A stretch of DNA of 6,947 nucleotides, taken from Marine Group I thaumarchaeote SCGC AAA799-O18. GTDB lineage: Archaea > Thermoproteota > Nitrososphaeria > Nitrososphaerales > Nitrosopumilaceae. Where the stretch lies: positions 2,943 through 9,889 of the forward strand of contig JOTC01000018.1 in NCBI GenBank assembly GCA_000746705.1. Direction: 5' to 3'. The notes beneath the pieces are model-generated. The model made no database searches and was not told where the DNA came from. It saw only the letters and a list, made by a program, of their open reading frames with translations. This document shows positions 6,689 through 6,947 of this stretch, one piece after another (position 1 is the first letter of the stretch; each line of letters begins with the position of its first letter). The position numbers were made by a program, and so were the translations under genes.

Positions 6689-6947
6689 AAATAATTCCTG
6701 CGATAGACATAATGGAAGGAAAAGTAGTTCGGCTCTACAAGGGCGACCCTAACAAAAAAACCATCTACAGTGAAAACCCACTGGAAGTTGCAAAAAAATG
6801 GGAGTCTGCTGGTGCAGATATGATTCACTTGGTAGATCTTGATGCGGCACTAGGCAGGGGTCGCAACTTTGATTTACTCAAAAACATAGCGGAATCAGTA
6901 AAAATCCCGGTACAAGTTGCTGGAGGACTTCGAAATTATCAGATTAT
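6685..6947 (+). CDS. hisA: Phosphoribosylformimino-AICAR-phosphate isomerase (HisA), cut off by window end
   Basis: HisA is a TIM-barrel isomerase that opens the ribose of ProFAR to give PRFAR, the substrate of HisF-HisH. Only the first 87 codons are present; the gene runs off the window without a stop, and a full protein would be about 240 residues. The visible part has the first strand IIPAIDIMEGKVVRLYKGD (3-21) with the catalytic Asp8, AKKWESAGADMIHLVDLDAA (36-55) and the phosphate-loop region VQVAGGLR. That last motif is more often GGGIR; Ala-Gly-Gly-Leu is a small deviation. HisF is a close paralog, but HisF normally starts with a different strand (RIIPCLDV), so HisA is preferred. The ATG lies in an ATGA overlap with hisH; GTGA at 6672-6675 is nine bases upstream. 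The second catalytic Asp (around 127) is beyond the window. Confidence 0.94.
   Translation, partial: MKIIPAIDIMEGKVVRLYKGDPNKKTIYSENPLEVAKKWESAGADMIHLVDLDAALGRGRNFDLLKNIAESVKIPVQVAGGLRNYQI

Noticed and set aside
1..6947. CRISPR arrays, insertion sequences, tRNA or rRNA genes
   Set aside because: I saw no spaced direct repeats, transposase motifs, terminal inverted repeats or RNA-gene landmarks; nearly every base is accounted for by core metabolic genes.

Overview
The window reads as a compact, AT-rich piece of an archaeal chromosome. It holds one class II HMG-CoA reductase gene followed by most of a histidine-biosynthesis operon. All eight genes lie on the + strand, and no stretch of 300 bases lacks a gene. 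An archaeal source, most likely a mesophilic Nitrososphaerota (Thaumarchaeota, Nitrosopumilus-like) genome, is inferred from four things. These are the mevalonate-pathway enzyme, the A/T-rich and lysine-rich coding style, the frequent TTG starts in 4-base overlaps, and ribosome-binding sites such as GTGATC and GGTG that match the archaeal 16S 3' end. The genus is not proven by the sequence.

Layout: HMG-CoA reductase (27-1184), hisG (1181-2176), hisD (2173-3480), hisC (3477-4544), a HAD-family phosphatase (4541-5467), hisB (5493-6080), hisH (6083-6688) and hisA (6685 to the window edge, incomplete). The first 26 bases are a short leader with in-frame stops before the first ATG, so no promoter for the cluster is visible. 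Five of the seven junctions overlap by 4 bases (TTGA or ATGA), one has a 2-base gap and one a 25-base gap. This points to a single transcript with translational coupling.

Together the his genes cover the first step (HisG: ATP + PRPP), ring isomerisation (HisA), the glutaminase half of imidazole-glycerol-phosphate synthase (HisH), dehydration (HisB), transamination (HisC) and the final oxidation (HisD). hisF, hisI and hisE are not seen and may lie downstream of hisA. No HisB-N-type or PHP-type histidinol-phosphatase is present, but the HAD protein between hisC and hisB has all four HAD motifs. It is the obvious candidate for that missing step.

The most notable oddity is the HMG-CoA reductase/hisG junction. 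The reductase stops about 36 residues short of the class II reference, just after its catalytic histidine and without the C-terminal flap. HisG begins with an atypical N-terminus lacking the usual P-K-G-x-L strand/loop. Both anomalies meet at the same 60 bases. Otherwise the region looks like ordinary, intact core metabolism, with no mobile elements, CRISPR arrays or RNA genes seen.
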